Counted from the first letter of the stretch, positions 36,046-45,467 are shown. The stretch: 64,000 bases of DNA from an uncultured Desulfobacter sp. (GCF_963666675.1 NZ_OY762929.1:1364001-1428000), one strand, 5' to 3'. Numbers and translations: made by a program. The notes: a model not told the origin generated them from the letters alone.

Positions 36046-36711
36046 ATGGAAATAAATATACAAAAGCGGGTATTGGCAAAAAACGAATCCGATGCGGATC
36101 GAAACAGGGCGTTTTTTCAAGAGAAACGGGTCTTTGTCCTGAACATGATGTCATCGCCGGGATCCGGCAAGACCGAAACCCTGTGCCGGACACTGGAACT
36201 ATTGATGCCCGACGTCCGGGTGGGGGTGATCGTGGGCGATGTCTGCACCACCAATGATGCGGACCGGCTTTCGGTCACCGGCGCCAAGGTGACCCAGATC
36301 AACACCGACCAGTTCGGCGGCGACTGCCATCTGGCAGCCCATCTCATTGAATCTTCGGCAAAAACCCTGGGGTGCGATGACCTGGATCTGCTCATTGTGG
36401 AAAATATTGGCAACCTGGTCTGCCCTGCGGAGTTTGACATTGGCGAGGATGCACGGGCCGTGGTGTTAAGCGTCACCGAAGGAGAGGATAAACCTTTAAA
36501 ATACCCGCTCATGTTCCAGGTGGCCGATGCCGCCATATTAAATAAAATCGATCTGCTGCCCTATCTGGATTTTGATGCGGCCCTGGCTGTGGAAAATATG
36601 GGCAAGGTGCATCCGGGCATGCCGGTGTTTGAGTTGTCCGCCAAAACCCAGGAAGGCATGGAGCCTTGGCTTGCATGGCTGCGCACAAAGGTTAAGGAAA
36701 AACTGGGATAA
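36046..36711 (+). CDS. hypB: Hydrogenase maturation GTPase
   Basis: HypB is the GTPase that drives nickel insertion with HypA. The 221-residue sequence has the P-loop SSPGSGKTE near residue 37, GDVCTTNDADRL, FGGDCHL (metal-binding Cys/His), VENIGNLVCPAEFD and the NKIDLLPYLDF guanine-specificity motif. The histidine-rich nickel store seen in some HypB proteins is absent. A weak ribosome site (GAGAGA) precedes it. Confidence 0.95.
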   Translation: MEINIQKRVLAKNESDADRNRAFFQEKRVFVLNMMSSPGSGKTETLCRTLELLMPDVRVGVIVGDVCTTNDADRLSVTGAKVTQINTDQFGGDCHLAAHLIESSAKTLGCDDLDLLIVENIGNLVCPAEFDIGEDARAVVLSVTEGEDKPLKYPLMFQVADAAILNKIDLLPYLDFDAALAVENMGKVHPGMPVFELSAKTQEGMEPWLAWLRTKVKEKLG

Positions 36712-36763
36712 TCGTTAAGGTGCGTGGCGATGTTATAGAATTAAGATAGCTTCAGGACTAAAA

Positions 36764-36831
36764 CCAAGAAATTCATGAAGAACACGAAGTCTAAAACTAT
36801 AGAATCTTCGTGAACTTCATGTCCTTCATGG
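36764..36831. repeat. Imperfect palindrome (CATGAAG/CTTCATG type)
   Basis: The left arm from CCAAGAAATTCATGAAGAAC to ACGAAG and the right arm, read on the other strand, from CCATGAAGGACATGAAGTTC to ACGAAG pair at 20 of 26 positions around a 16-base loop. Non-coding, between hypB and the Memo-family gene. It could end the hyp transcript or be a dispersed repeat. Confidence 0.6.
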
Positions 36832-36869
36832 TAAAAATAGTTTTATAATTTTTTTGGGGGGGGCAAATC

Positions 36870-37754
36870 ATGGGTGTAAAGAAAATGGCCTTTGCCGGAT
36901 CATGGTACCCGGGTTCAGCTGACCAGTGCCGATCTGCCATTAAACGGTTTACTGATGATCCAAGAATCGGAGAGAATACAAACGTCCTGGAAAATCCTGT
37001 GGCGGGTATCGTGCCCCATGCCGGATGGATCTACTCCGGGAAACTAGCCTGCCGGGTCTTTTATGAATTGGCCCATGGCAGCCGGGTTGTAGATTCCATT
37101 GTTCTTTTCGGGGTTCACATGCATGCTGCTTCTCCGGCTTTTGTCTTGGATTGTACGGCCGTAGATACCCCTTTGGGCTCCATTGAGATTGACCGGGAAC
37201 TGACACGCGCCCTGGTGCGGCGGGTCGAGATCGAAGGTAACAACCTGGAACAATTAGGCCACAACCGCTTCCCCGAAGAAAATACCCTTGAACTGCAATA
37301 TCCGTTTATAAAATATTTTTTCCCCCATGCCCGGCTTGTGGTGTGCGCCGTGCCGCCTTCGCATGCGGCGCAAGCCCTGGGCGTGGCTGCAGTTGAGGTT
37401 GCAAAAGAGCTGGGCCGCTCCCTGGCTGTGGTAGGTTCCACAGACATGACCCATTATGGCCCACGATTCGGGTTTGAACCGGCAGGTTCCGGCCAGGCTG
37501 CGTTTGATTGGGTGTCAAAGGAAAATGACGCGGCGGCCATTGAAGCGTTAACAGCCATGGATGAAAAGCAGATTGTTCACCAGGGGGTGTCACGCCATAA
37601 TATGTGCTGTGCCGGGGCCGCCTGTGCGGCTGCGGCTGCGGCAAAAAAAATGGGCGCAGTCAAAGGTGTCTGCCTTGACTACGCCTCAAGTTTTGATCCG
37701 TTACAGCCCAATGACGATTTTGTCGGGTATTGCACCGTGATTTTTGATGCTTAG
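36870..37754 (+). CDS. MEMO-family protein (AmmeMemoRadiSam system protein B)
   Basis: A 294-residue protein of the Memo/class III extradiol-dioxygenase-like fold. Hallmarks are AGSWYPGSADQC at the start, PHAGWIYSGKLACRVFYEL, FGVHMHAASPAFVL, EENTLELQYPFIKYFFPHA, and STDMTHYGP with the conserved histidine. In many bacteria it is linked to AMMECR1 and radical-SAM genes; neither partner is visible here. Biochemical function in bacteria is not settled. The ribosome site is GGGGGG. Confidence 0.9.
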   Translation: MGVKKMAFAGSWYPGSADQCRSAIKRFTDDPRIGENTNVLENPVAGIVPHAGWIYSGKLACRVFYELAHGSRVVDSIVLFGVHMHAASPAFVLDCTAVDTPLGSIEIDRELTRALVRRVEIEGNNLEQLGHNRFPEENTLELQYPFIKYFFPHARLVVCAVPPSHAAQALGVAAVEVAKELGRSLAVVGSTDMTHYGPRFGFEPAGSGQAAFDWVSKENDAAAIEALTAMDEKQIVHQGVSRHNMCCAGAACAAAAAAKKMGAVKGVCLDYASSFDPLQPNDDFVGYCTVIFDA

Positions 37755-37834
37755 AGAGTTTGGGGGCGCAAACCTGAACGTCACCTCCTTGCTTTGGAGG
37801 CACTGGTACAGTTTAATAGGTCAAAAGATATACT

Positions 37835-38236
37835 TCAAGTGGTGGTAAGACCTATATTTTTTATGTCATCCAATATGTTGTCAATACCGAATCCCCTTTC
37901 CTTTACTATGGTGAAAAGCAGGCGAAATGCTTGCAGCGCTTCTTCTGTCCCAATCTCATTTGAATTATATTCAATCGCCTCGCCTTGTTTTACTAAAGAT
38001 CTAACATCTTGACGACTCAGCCTTTCAAACACTTTTACGTCATTGACATAGAATTTTCCTTCAGCCTTTAAAAAGTACAAAATAGAACTATTTGTGCCTT
38101 CGTGATCTAAATTTTCTATGCACCAAGCATATTTCTTATTATATAAAAAAAACCAATAACTATCTCTGTTAATGACGGTTGATATTTTGTCAGAATTGGC
38201 AATCATGGAATTGGTAGCTGCTACTATTTTACTCAT
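37835..38236 (-). CDS. Hypothetical protein, AT-rich
   Basis: A 133-residue protein with no family recognised. The first part (WFFLYNKKYAWCIENLDHEGTNSSILYFLK) looks like an antiparallel beta-sheet; the second (SRQDVRSLVKQGEAIEYN... and EEALQAFRLLFTIVKERGFG) is helical. A good ribosome site (GGAG, seven bases before the ATG) supports it. It lies 48 bp downstream of the GH130 gene on the same strand and could be the last gene of that operon, but its base composition is more AT-rich than the neighbours, which may mean separate acquisition. Confidence 0.55.
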   Translation of the reverse strand: MSKIVAATNSMIANSDKISTVINRDSYWFFLYNKKYAWCIENLDHEGTNSSILYFLKAEGKFYVNDVKVFERLSRQDVRSLVKQGEAIEYNSNEIGTEEALQAFRLLFTIVKERGFGIDNILDDIKNIGLTTT

Positions 38237-38284
38237 ATAATTCTCCAGGAAATTTGTTTAATAAAAATATTGTTTGAAAAGTGG

Positions 38285-39772
38285 TTAACTTCTGTCAGTT
38301 ACCTTGCGCATGCTGTTAATCAGATTATTCACCGAAACCGTTGCGATACCCGAATTAATATCCGACATGGCATAGGGAATAACCAGTTCATTACTATGGA
38401 TGATTGAGCCGCAGGAGTAGACAACGTTTGGAACATATCCTTCTCGCTCTTTTTCTGTGGGTATTAAAAGCGGTTGTTCAAGCCGTGCAATGACTTTGCA
38501 GGGATTTTCAAGGTCAAGGAGCATGGCACCAATACAGTACTGCCGCATGGGCCCGACACCATGGGTAAGAACGATCCAGCCTTTTTCTGTCTCTATGGGA
38601 GAGCCGCAGTTGCCGATTTGAACAAATTCCCAGGGATACTCCGGTCGCTGGATAATATGAGAAGTCCTCCAGAATTGCAGGTGTTTTGAAAACATTATAT
38701 GGTTGTTTTCGCCATCCTGCCGGGACAGCATGGCAAATTGGCCGTTAATTTTTCGGGGGAACAGGGCCAACCCTTTATCCTGCGCCGCCTTGCCGTTCAG
38801 CATTGTAATTTTAAAACTGATAAAGTCTTTCGTTTCGATTAACTGGGGGAGAATCGTAACCCCATTATATGCGGTATAGGTCGCATAATAGGTTGATTCA
38901 CCCGTATCATCAAAAAATTGAACAAACCTGGCATCCTCTATCCCGCGGCTCTCATTTTTAGAAACTGGAAAGATAACCCTTTCAGATATTCGATGATCTG
39001 AATGGAAGTCCACCTCATAATTAGAATCAGAAAGCCAGTTGATAATCTCAAATGTTTTATTCTGCTTGTTTGGGGTAAAATGAGGATGTTTATGAAGACG
39101 TCCCATCTCACGGACCAATTGTTCTTTGCTGAATTCTTCGGGAAGCGCATTGAGAACACAGGTGCAGATATCATTATCCGCCTTCATTTCCTTGAGCTTG
39201 TGCTGAAAAAGCTTGCGCTTATAAAAAGGGTTTAACTTCAGATCCGGTGTTTCCACAAACTCACTGACCGGATCAAACCGGAAGGTGTTGTACCGGTTGA
39301 GCACGCCGCTTCTGAAAACAATGGAGGAAATATGCCCTTCTCCGGTGGCCCGCAAACTCATGACAAACCGAAGGCTGCCTTCTTCAAGGTGGTCTTGAAC
39401 CGGATGGGGAACAATGGACGGGTTGAACAGAGCGGCAGATTCAATGGCATACTCCTTTGTAAAATAAGCGCCGACCAAGGCGCTTTCAGTTTCACTCAGC
39501 AATCTGCCTTTTTTAATATGTTTTTTTACCAGGCTGAAATGTTTTTCAAAAATGTGAGTCAGGTCTTCATGTCGCCTGGAAAAATTTTTTATGATCTGTG
39601 TTAATAATTTTTGTTGTCTGCTTTCAGACAACCCGCGGATTCGTTCGATGATCAAGGTGATGCGTTTTGCATCCTCGGGAAGATGAGGCCTTGTAATGAC
39701 ACGAGAAGTATCCCCGACAATTTTGTTGGGTTTTCTTGTCACTAAAAGCTTACCATGATTTTTACTGCGCAT
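38285..39772 (-). CDS. GH130-type glycoside phosphorylase, N-terminally extended
   Basis: A 495-residue protein (start at ATG 39772, behind AAGGAAA; the open frame continues upstream without support). The C-terminal 350 residues form a five-bladed propeller-like GH130 domain: RGIEDARFVQFFDDTG, IGNCGSPIETEKGWIVLTHGVG, LDLENPCKVIARLEQPLL and GYVPNVVYSCGSI. The first 150 residues are helical and unusual for the family. GH130 enzymes phosphorolyse beta-linked mannosides to mannose-1-phosphate, or run in reverse to build them. Paired GH130 genes of beta-1,2-mannan metabolism are the closest known analogue. Confidence 0.85.
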   Translation of the reverse strand: MRSKNHGKLLVTRKPNKIVGDTSRVITRPHLPEDAKRITLIIERIRGLSESRQQKLLTQIIKNFSRRHEDLTHIFEKHFSLVKKHIKKGRLLSETESALVGAYFTKEYAIESAALFNPSIVPHPVQDHLEEGSLRFVMSLRATGEGHISSIVFRSGVLNRYNTFRFDPVSEFVETPDLKLNPFYKRKLFQHKLKEMKADNDICTCVLNALPEEFSKEQLVREMGRLHKHPHFTPNKQNKTFEIINWLSDSNYEVDFHSDHRISERVIFPVSKNESRGIEDARFVQFFDDTGESTYYATYTAYNGVTILPQLIETKDFISFKITMLNGKAAQDKGLALFPRKINGQFAMLSRQDGENNHIMFSKHLQFWRTSHIIQRPEYPWEFVQIGNCGSPIETEKGWIVLTHGVGPMRQYCIGAMLLDLENPCKVIARLEQPLLIPTEKEREGYVPNVVYSCGSIIHSNELVIPYAMSDINSGIATVSVNNLINSMRKVTDRS

Positions 39773-39800
39773 ATGTGTGTTTCCTTGATTCAATTCGGGG

Positions 39801-40742
39801 CTACATGGGCGGACGGCCATATTCAAGGCACAAAGAGACAAGGTCTCGGACCTTTGCAGTACCCATGCACATCACCGTATCCGCGCCCCCCCAGTAGATT
39901 TTCACAGTCCCGTCATCTTCGGGAACCACGCCGCAGGTAAACACCACATTGGGGACATAGCCGGTCTGTTCCCAGGTATCTTCCGGCTGCAGGATCCATT
40001 GATCGGACACCCCGAGCACTCTGGCCGGATCGGCAAGATCATGCAGCGCAGCACCGAGCCGGTATACGGATCCGGACATGGTTTTAAAAACACCATGGTA
40101 GATATGAAGCCAGCCCTCATTGGTTTTAAACGGAGGTGCGCCCGGGCCGATTTTCATCTCATCCCAGTGGTAGGCCAACGGCTTTATGACAACCTGTGAG
40201 TCTCCCCAGTAGATGAGATCCGGGGAATAGGAAATCCAGATGGACCATGGCGAAATTTCTGAATGCGGGCGATCCAATCGGGCATACCGACCTTTAATTT
40301 TTTCAGGAAAAATGACCACATTACGCAGATCTGCCTGGGTGATCAAAGCAATCCGTTCAATTTTTTGAAAATCATCTGTACGGGCCAGAGCAATTCGAAC
40401 CCCGTGGCGGGAATAGGCGCTGTAGGTGAGAACGTATGACCCTTCCACCGGGTTGATACGCAGATCTTCAATACCAAACGCTTCATATTCGGCAAAAATT
40501 CCATAGGATGCCGGAGTCAAAAAAGGTTTCGGTAAAACTTTAAATGTAAACCCATCCGGACTGTCCGCCCTGCCGATAATGGACCGCCCGTTTTTTAAGT
40601 GGGCCCGGAAGAGCATGATATATCGGTTTTTATATTTGACCACCCCGGCATTGTGAACCGTTGCAACGGGGTACGGTACATCCTCCCGGGTCAGAATGGG
40701 GTTCTTCAGGTAACGCATTACAATATCCTGCATCGTATTCAT
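39801..40742 (-). CDS. GH130-type glycoside phosphorylase
   Basis: A 313-residue single-domain GH130 protein. Motifs include HNAGVVKYKNRYIMLFRAH, EAFGIEDLRI, KIGPGAPPFKTNEGWLHIYHGV, YRLGAALHDLADPARVLG and GYVPNVVFTCGVV. It acts in the cytoplasm (no signal). Together with the second GH130 gene 29 bp downstream and two glycosyltransferases upstream it suggests synthesis and phosphorolytic turnover of a mannoside. Ribosome site AAAGGA. Confidence 0.9.
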   Translation of the reverse strand: MNTMQDIVMRYLKNPILTREDVPYPVATVHNAGVVKYKNRYIMLFRAHLKNGRSIIGRADSPDGFTFKVLPKPFLTPASYGIFAEYEAFGIEDLRINPVEGSYVLTYSAYSRHGVRIALARTDDFQKIERIALITQADLRNVVIFPEKIKGRYARLDRPHSEISPWSIWISYSPDLIYWGDSQVVIKPLAYHWDEMKIGPGAPPFKTNEGWLHIYHGVFKTMSGSVYRLGAALHDLADPARVLGVSDQWILQPEDTWEQTGYVPNVVFTCGVVPEDDGTVKIYWGGADTVMCMGTAKVRDLVSLCLEYGRPPM

Positions 40743-40761
40743 TTGGATCCTTTCTCATAAG

Positions 40762-42114
40762 TCAGATTCTTCCGAAATCATCAGCCAGACGTTCAATGTC
40801 ATCTTCGCCAAAATAGTCTCCTGTTTGAATTTCCATAAATACCAGATTTTCCTGGCCGCTGTTTTCAATCCTGTGTATGGATTTTCTTGGAATATCGACT
40901 GATTGTCCGGCAGTCACCGGAACTGTTTTTTCGCCGAGTGTCCACATGCCTTTACCACTGACGATATACCAGTGCTCATCGCGATACCGGTGCCGCTGGA
41001 GGCTTAGGCGCTTTCCCGGATACACCACAATTTTTTTATTCTTAACGGTATTCTCATCGGAAAGTATGCGATAAAACCCCCAGGGCCGATGATCTTCACG
41101 CCTGGTTGTCTCCATGATCTGCTCATACACCCGGATATATTTTTTGACCATGCAATCGATGGTAAAATGATCCATCACTGTCCGACGGCAGAATTCCCGG
41201 TCAATATCCCTGATACGTTCCACCGCGCCGATGGCCTCATGGGTGCCGGAAACAAGAAAACCGTTTTTATTGTCCTGGATAAGCTCGGGCATACTCCCCC
41301 GGTTGTTTGCGATGACTGGGGTGCCGCAGGCCATGGCTTCAATAACGGAAAGACCGAAAGGCTCGTTGAAATTGATGGGATGAAGCAGTGCAAGGGCTTT
41401 GCCTAAAAGTTTATTTCTTTTCTCAGGTCCGACACTGCCCAGATAAACCACACTGGCACCGTCAATGAACGGCTGGACATGGTCTTTAAAATATACGCTG
41501 TCCTGGATAATCCCTGCCATGATCAGTTTTTTGTCACATGCCCGGGCGATTTCAATGGCCTCTTTAGCGCCTTTATCCGGATGGATCCGGCCGAAAAACA
41601 ACAGATAGTCTTCCGGGGCCGTCTGGAAATGAAATTCATTTATATCAATGCCGTGGTGAATGGTGTCAATATAATCCAGACCTTCGGCCCGGTCGGCATC
41701 ACTGATAGAAACATAGAATGTTTTTTTATTGTATTTGCGATACACCGGTAAAATTCCAGGGGATGAAAAACCGTGGATGGTTGTCACCACCGGTGTCCGG
41801 GTAAGGCCGGTATAGGTTAAGGGAAGAAAATCAAAATTATTGTGTATGATATCAAATTCTTCTGCATGATCAAATAATTCGGAGATGTGAAGGCATTCGT
41901 ATACCTTGGGAATGATGTTTGAATCCTCTTCATATCCCCTGGTGCACACGGCATGCAGGCTGCCGTGTGTAATCGAATCCCCTGTGGCAAACAGCGTGAC
42001 GTCATGACCAAGGCCCACCAGGGCTTCAGTCAGCAATGAAGCTATCTTTTCCCAGGGGCCGTAGTGCCGTGGAGGGGTGCGCCAGGCAATGGGTGACAGC
42101 ATGGCAATGCGCAT
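40762..42114 (-). CDS. Glycosyltransferase family 4 fused to a mannose-6-P isomerase-type cupin
   Basis: A 450-residue fusion. Residues 1-335 are a GT-B glycosyltransferase of family 4 (MRIAMLSPIAWRTPP, FFGRIHPDKGAKEAIEIA, and the E-x7-E donor motif EPFGLSVIEA at 251-260). Residues 338-450 are a cupin like the C-terminal domain of type II phosphomannose isomerase/GDP-mannose pyrophosphorylase (PWGFYRIL, SLQRHRYRDEHWYIVSGKG with H375, E380 and H381, then H414). The fusion fits a mannose-using enzyme, with the cupin perhaps supplying or sensing sugar phosphate. 17 bp after the preceding gene; ribosome site AAAGGA. Confidence 0.88.
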   Translation of the reverse strand: MRIAMLSPIAWRTPPRHYGPWEKIASLLTEALVGLGHDVTLFATGDSITHGSLHAVCTRGYEEDSNIIPKVYECLHISELFDHAEEFDIIHNNFDFLPLTYTGLTRTPVVTTIHGFSSPGILPVYRKYNKKTFYVSISDADRAEGLDYIDTIHHGIDINEFHFQTAPEDYLLFFGRIHPDKGAKEAIEIARACDKKLIMAGIIQDSVYFKDHVQPFIDGASVVYLGSVGPEKRNKLLGKALALLHPINFNEPFGLSVIEAMACGTPVIANNRGSMPELIQDNKNGFLVSGTHEAIGAVERIRDIDREFCRRTVMDHFTIDCMVKKYIRVYEQIMETTRREDHRPWGFYRILSDENTVKNKKIVVYPGKRLSLQRHRYRDEHWYIVSGKGMWTLGEKTVPVTAGQSVDIPRKSIHRIENSGQENLVFMEIQTGDYFGEDDIERLADDFGRI

Positions 42115-42131
42115 AAAATTGTCCTTTATAT

Positions 42132-44438
42132 TTACCCTGTTGAATAGGATGAAGACGGATGCAGCAGTTCATCTGCATAGAGTTTTTGCAGTGTCATTAG
42201 CGACAGCAGCCAGGCAAGCGTTGATTCCGCCCCCTGGTTCTGGTTGATGCCGTCCACCATCAGTCCGTCCCGGCATCCGCCGGTTTTCGGGTCATACAGC
42301 GGCATGTTCAAATCATTGTGCCCCAGAAACCAATTAAAACACATGACGGCTCGCTCGAACCATTGCCGGTCATGGGAAATGTCGTAGGCTGCGGCACATG
42401 CTTCAACCATGGTTTTGGCTTCGATGGGCTGCTGATCAAATCTGGCTCTTTCTTCTTTTTTTCTATACCAGCCGTGACAGCCGATGGGGACAAAATGGTG
42501 ATCTGTCGTCTGGATGGACAGCAGCCACGTAAGACTGTCCAGACCCATCTTCACCATCTCGTGGTTTTCCATTCGATGACCCGATACCAGAAGCGCCTGG
42601 GACAGTTTAGCGTTGGCATAGTTCAAGGTATCCTCTATCCATGGCCAGTCATCGGTTTTATTTTCGCAGAACTGATTGAATAATCTTTCTGCCAGAACAT
42701 CCCTGATCCTTTTGGCGTCACTGTCACCCGAAAATCTTTCCAGGTAGGCGTCAATGCCCACCAGGCAGAATGCCACAGCCCTGGGCGACCTGAAAGTCTC
42801 TGTGGCAATCAATGCCTTTTTAAAAAGCACGGTACTCATGGTCCGATGATCTGAATTTTCCAGAAACGCCACGGTTTTTCCCAGGCACCAGACAGCCCGT
42901 CCGTGGGAATCCTCGGACCCGATCTCCTCAGCCCAATCTCTTGCGTAGGTCATAAAATTACGGAACCGACCGTTTTTTTCATTGTATGCGTATAAAAGAA
43001 ATCCTAAATAATGGCCGCTTAAGGCATCCAGTCCAAGGCCGTTGGTCGGCAGATATCTTTGTCCCATGGCCGCCGCCAGCAGGGCTCTGGCATTATCATC
43101 CGTGCAGTATCCATGCAGTCTGCTGGGAATGGTATGATCTGCATGTTGCAGGATGCCGGTATCATCGGTCATGGATTTAAGGTGATCCAGCTTGATCTCG
43201 GGCAGGTCAAAGCGGGTAATGGCTTTGAGGTTTTCCACGTAGGAATGTCTGGGTCTTGGATGCTGGATTCGCTTCTGGCGAACCTCATTGAAGATGTCAA
43301 GATAGTTTTGGCAGACTTTTGTCCACACGGCTTCCCTTGTAAAGGTGTATGCTTTTTTACGGATGGCGTGGCGCTGGGTATCATCGCATAAAAGGGCGTT
43401 AATCTGTTCTGCCATGGCGCCGGGATTGTTGAACGGTACAATTTTGCCCCTGCCGTCTGCCAGCATTTCCTGGGCATACCAGTAAGGGGTGGAAATGACG
43501 GCTTTGCCTGTTCCCATGGCGTAGGCAAGGGTTCCAGACGTAATCTGAGCCTCTTCAAGATACGGGGTGATGTAAATATCTGCAACACCCAGGAACTCAC
43601 ACAGTTCTCTCAAGGGGACAAAATTATTCTGGAATATGACATGGTCGCTGATATTCAGATTGTGAACAATTTGCTGAAGCATTATCCGATAGGCTTCCCC
43701 TTTGGTTTTCAGCACATGGGGATGGGTGGTGCCAAGGATGATATACATCACGTCCGGATATTTGTCGATCACAGCCGGAAGTGCCTGGAGCACGGTTTCA
43801 ATCCCTTTGTTGGGTGAAAGCAGGCCAAAGGTGAGTAAGACCTTTTTACCTTCCACATCGAATTTGTCTTTATTAAAACTTGAATCGATAAAGGGCATAT
43901 CCGGAATACCGTGGTGTATAAAAGCGACTTTCTCCCGGGGGATACCATAAATCTCCTGGAGAAGTTGTTCTGCTTTTCTGCTCATGACCACCAGTTTGTC
44001 CGACAATTCCCCCAGCTTGATCATGACGTTACGATATTCGGGAGAAGGATCTTTCAACACGGTATGCAGAGTTGTCACCACCGGCATATGCAGATTTGAC
44101 AACAGTTTGATAAGATGACTTCCGGCGGGCCCCCCGAAAATACCAAATTCATGCTGAAGACAGACAATGTCTGTGTGACTGATATTCAAAAACTGAGCAG
44201 TAATACCATAATCTGCCAATTTGTTCTGATTGATCTCAAAGCGTACTTTTTCAGGATATGCATATCCTTCCATTCTGTCGTTCATGGCAACCGCCCAGCA
44301 ATGGATATCCTTGGCCCGGTCAGATAAACCTTCAACCAGATCTCTTGTAAAAGTGGCTATGCCGCATTGTCTGGGCAGGTAATTGCCGATTACGGCAATG
44401 GAGTTGATTCCCTCAAAAGGGCGTTCTTCCGTTATCAT
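42132..44438 (-). CDS. Glycosyltransferase family 4 with C-terminal alpha-helical barrel-like domain
   Basis: A 768-residue protein from ATG 44438 (ribosome site AGGAG; the open frame extends 14 codons further up). Residues 1-400 are GT4: IAVIGNYLPRQCGIATFTRDLV, LQHEFGIFGG, LTFGLLSPNKGIETVLQALP, YLEEAQITSGTLAYAMGTGKAVIST. Residues 430-768 are helical, with HGYCTDDNARALLAAA, WCLGKTVAFLEN and TMVEACAAAYD, resembling (alpha/alpha)6 glycosidase-like domains. It may build and trim the same polymer. Second gene of the sigma-54-type operon. Confidence 0.85.
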   Translation of the reverse strand: MITEERPFEGINSIAVIGNYLPRQCGIATFTRDLVEGLSDRAKDIHCWAVAMNDRMEGYAYPEKVRFEINQNKLADYGITAQFLNISHTDIVCLQHEFGIFGGPAGSHLIKLLSNLHMPVVTTLHTVLKDPSPEYRNVMIKLGELSDKLVVMSRKAEQLLQEIYGIPREKVAFIHHGIPDMPFIDSSFNKDKFDVEGKKVLLTFGLLSPNKGIETVLQALPAVIDKYPDVMYIILGTTHPHVLKTKGEAYRIMLQQIVHNLNISDHVIFQNNFVPLRELCEFLGVADIYITPYLEEAQITSGTLAYAMGTGKAVISTPYWYAQEMLADGRGKIVPFNNPGAMAEQINALLCDDTQRHAIRKKAYTFTREAVWTKVCQNYLDIFNEVRQKRIQHPRPRHSYVENLKAITRFDLPEIKLDHLKSMTDDTGILQHADHTIPSRLHGYCTDDNARALLAAAMGQRYLPTNGLGLDALSGHYLGFLLYAYNEKNGRFRNFMTYARDWAEEIGSEDSHGRAVWCLGKTVAFLENSDHRTMSTVLFKKALIATETFRSPRAVAFCLVGIDAYLERFSGDSDAKRIRDVLAERLFNQFCENKTDDWPWIEDTLNYANAKLSQALLVSGHRMENHEMVKMGLDSLTWLLSIQTTDHHFVPIGCHGWYRKKEERARFDQQPIEAKTMVEACAAAYDISHDRQWFERAVMCFNWFLGHNDLNMPLYDPKTGGCRDGLMVDGINQNQGAESTLAWLLSLMTLQKLYADELLHPSSSYSTG

Positions 44439-44547
44439 ACTCTTCTCCTGTTCCGGTTGTGGGCAGCAGGGAGACATCATTTTCTCTTTTGCTGCCCCAA
44501 AACCGTTCTGTTTTTTTGTGAAACCGTTTCACAACAGTCAAATGGAG

Positions 44548-45300
44548 TTATTTTTTGTGTTTAAAATTTACCTGAAATTTTTGTTCAAAGGCACACGCAA
44601 TGATTTGGGCAACATGATTTTCCTGGGTAATGTGATCCATATGAATGACCAGATCAAATTCACCAGGGGAGATTTTTTCCCTGAGAAAAATTTTTTTGAA
44701 AAATTCATGATGGTCATCATCAATGATGTTTAATTTTTCTTCTGCTTCACTTTTCCCTACACCCAGCGTATTCGCCAATTTTTCAATCCGGTGCTCTTTG
44801 CTGCATACCAATTGTACCGATAAGATGGTATGGCGGGGCAGAATCAAGTGGGTCCCCCGGCCAATAAATATCGTCGGTTCGGTATGAGCCAATGCTGTAA
44901 CCGTTTTTGCCAGCTGTTTGACATAGTCGGTTTTAAAAAATTTTTTCTCAACGGAAAGAGACACAAGCAGTTCACGCATCTTTCCCGGAAACCGCTCATC
45001 GAAAGTATCAATGATCTTTTCTGTAAGAGAAGAATCTTTTGCCATATGCTCTATAATTTCTTTATCAATCACACGATAGCCTGTTATTTCCGACAGAAAA
45101 TCAGCGACTTCCATGGCGCCGGCACCTATCCCTCGGGATAAACAAATACAATGCTTTTGTGAGAAATGGCTGGCTGTTTTTATTTCTGCCTGGGCTCTTT
45201 CCCATTGTCTGACTTGTGTACCGGCCCAATCTGAGGCGCTCATCATTCTCTTGCCATAATATCCGGGAGGATAAACCGTTTCTTTAGATGTCGTTTTCAT
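44548..45300 (-). CDS. Cytidylate-kinase-like family protein
   Basis: A 250-residue P-loop NTPase-like protein of the Cytidylate_kin2 type. SRGIGAGAMEVADFLSEITGYRVIDKEII matches the family pattern, but the usual GSGG of the nucleotide loop is GIGAGA and no lysine follows, so kinase activity is uncertain. GRGTHLILP and the C-terminal DLVIHMDHITQENHVAQII also fit. Family members have no agreed substrate. It is the first gene of the glycan operon, with a good AAGGAG ribosome site and the sigma-54-like promoter 44 bp upstream. Confidence 0.8.
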   Translation of the reverse strand: MKTTSKETVYPPGYYGKRMMSASDWAGTQVRQWERAQAEIKTASHFSQKHCICLSRGIGAGAMEVADFLSEITGYRVIDKEIIEHMAKDSSLTEKIIDTFDERFPGKMRELLVSLSVEKKFFKTDYVKQLAKTVTALAHTEPTIFIGRGTHLILPRHTILSVQLVCSKEHRIEKLANTLGVGKSEAEEKLNIIDDDHHEFFKKIFLREKISPGEFDLVIHMDHITQENHVAQIIACAFEQKFQVNFKHKK

Positions 45301-45343
45301 ATCTTTTCTCCTTTTTTAGGAATGGCTTCTCTTAAGTCTATAA

Positions 45344-45359
45344 TTCATGTTACGTGCCA
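45344..45359 (-). promoter_or_regulatory. Sigma-54-like promoter of the glycan operon (P2)
   Basis: On the minus strand: TGGCACGTAACATGAA. The -24 element TGGCACG is perfect; the -12 element ATGAA departs from TTGCA at two of five positions, including the C of GC. It would start transcription about 35 bp before the cytidylate-kinase-like gene. The upstream element at 45468-45495 strengthens the call. Confidence 0.5.
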
Positions 45360-45467
45360 GGACAGAACACATCGACATCGTCTCTGTAACCTCTTGATTC
45401 GTAAGGTTATTAATATAAAATTAAGATCAGCGAATAATTTGAAAAGTTTTTAACAACTGGATAAAAA

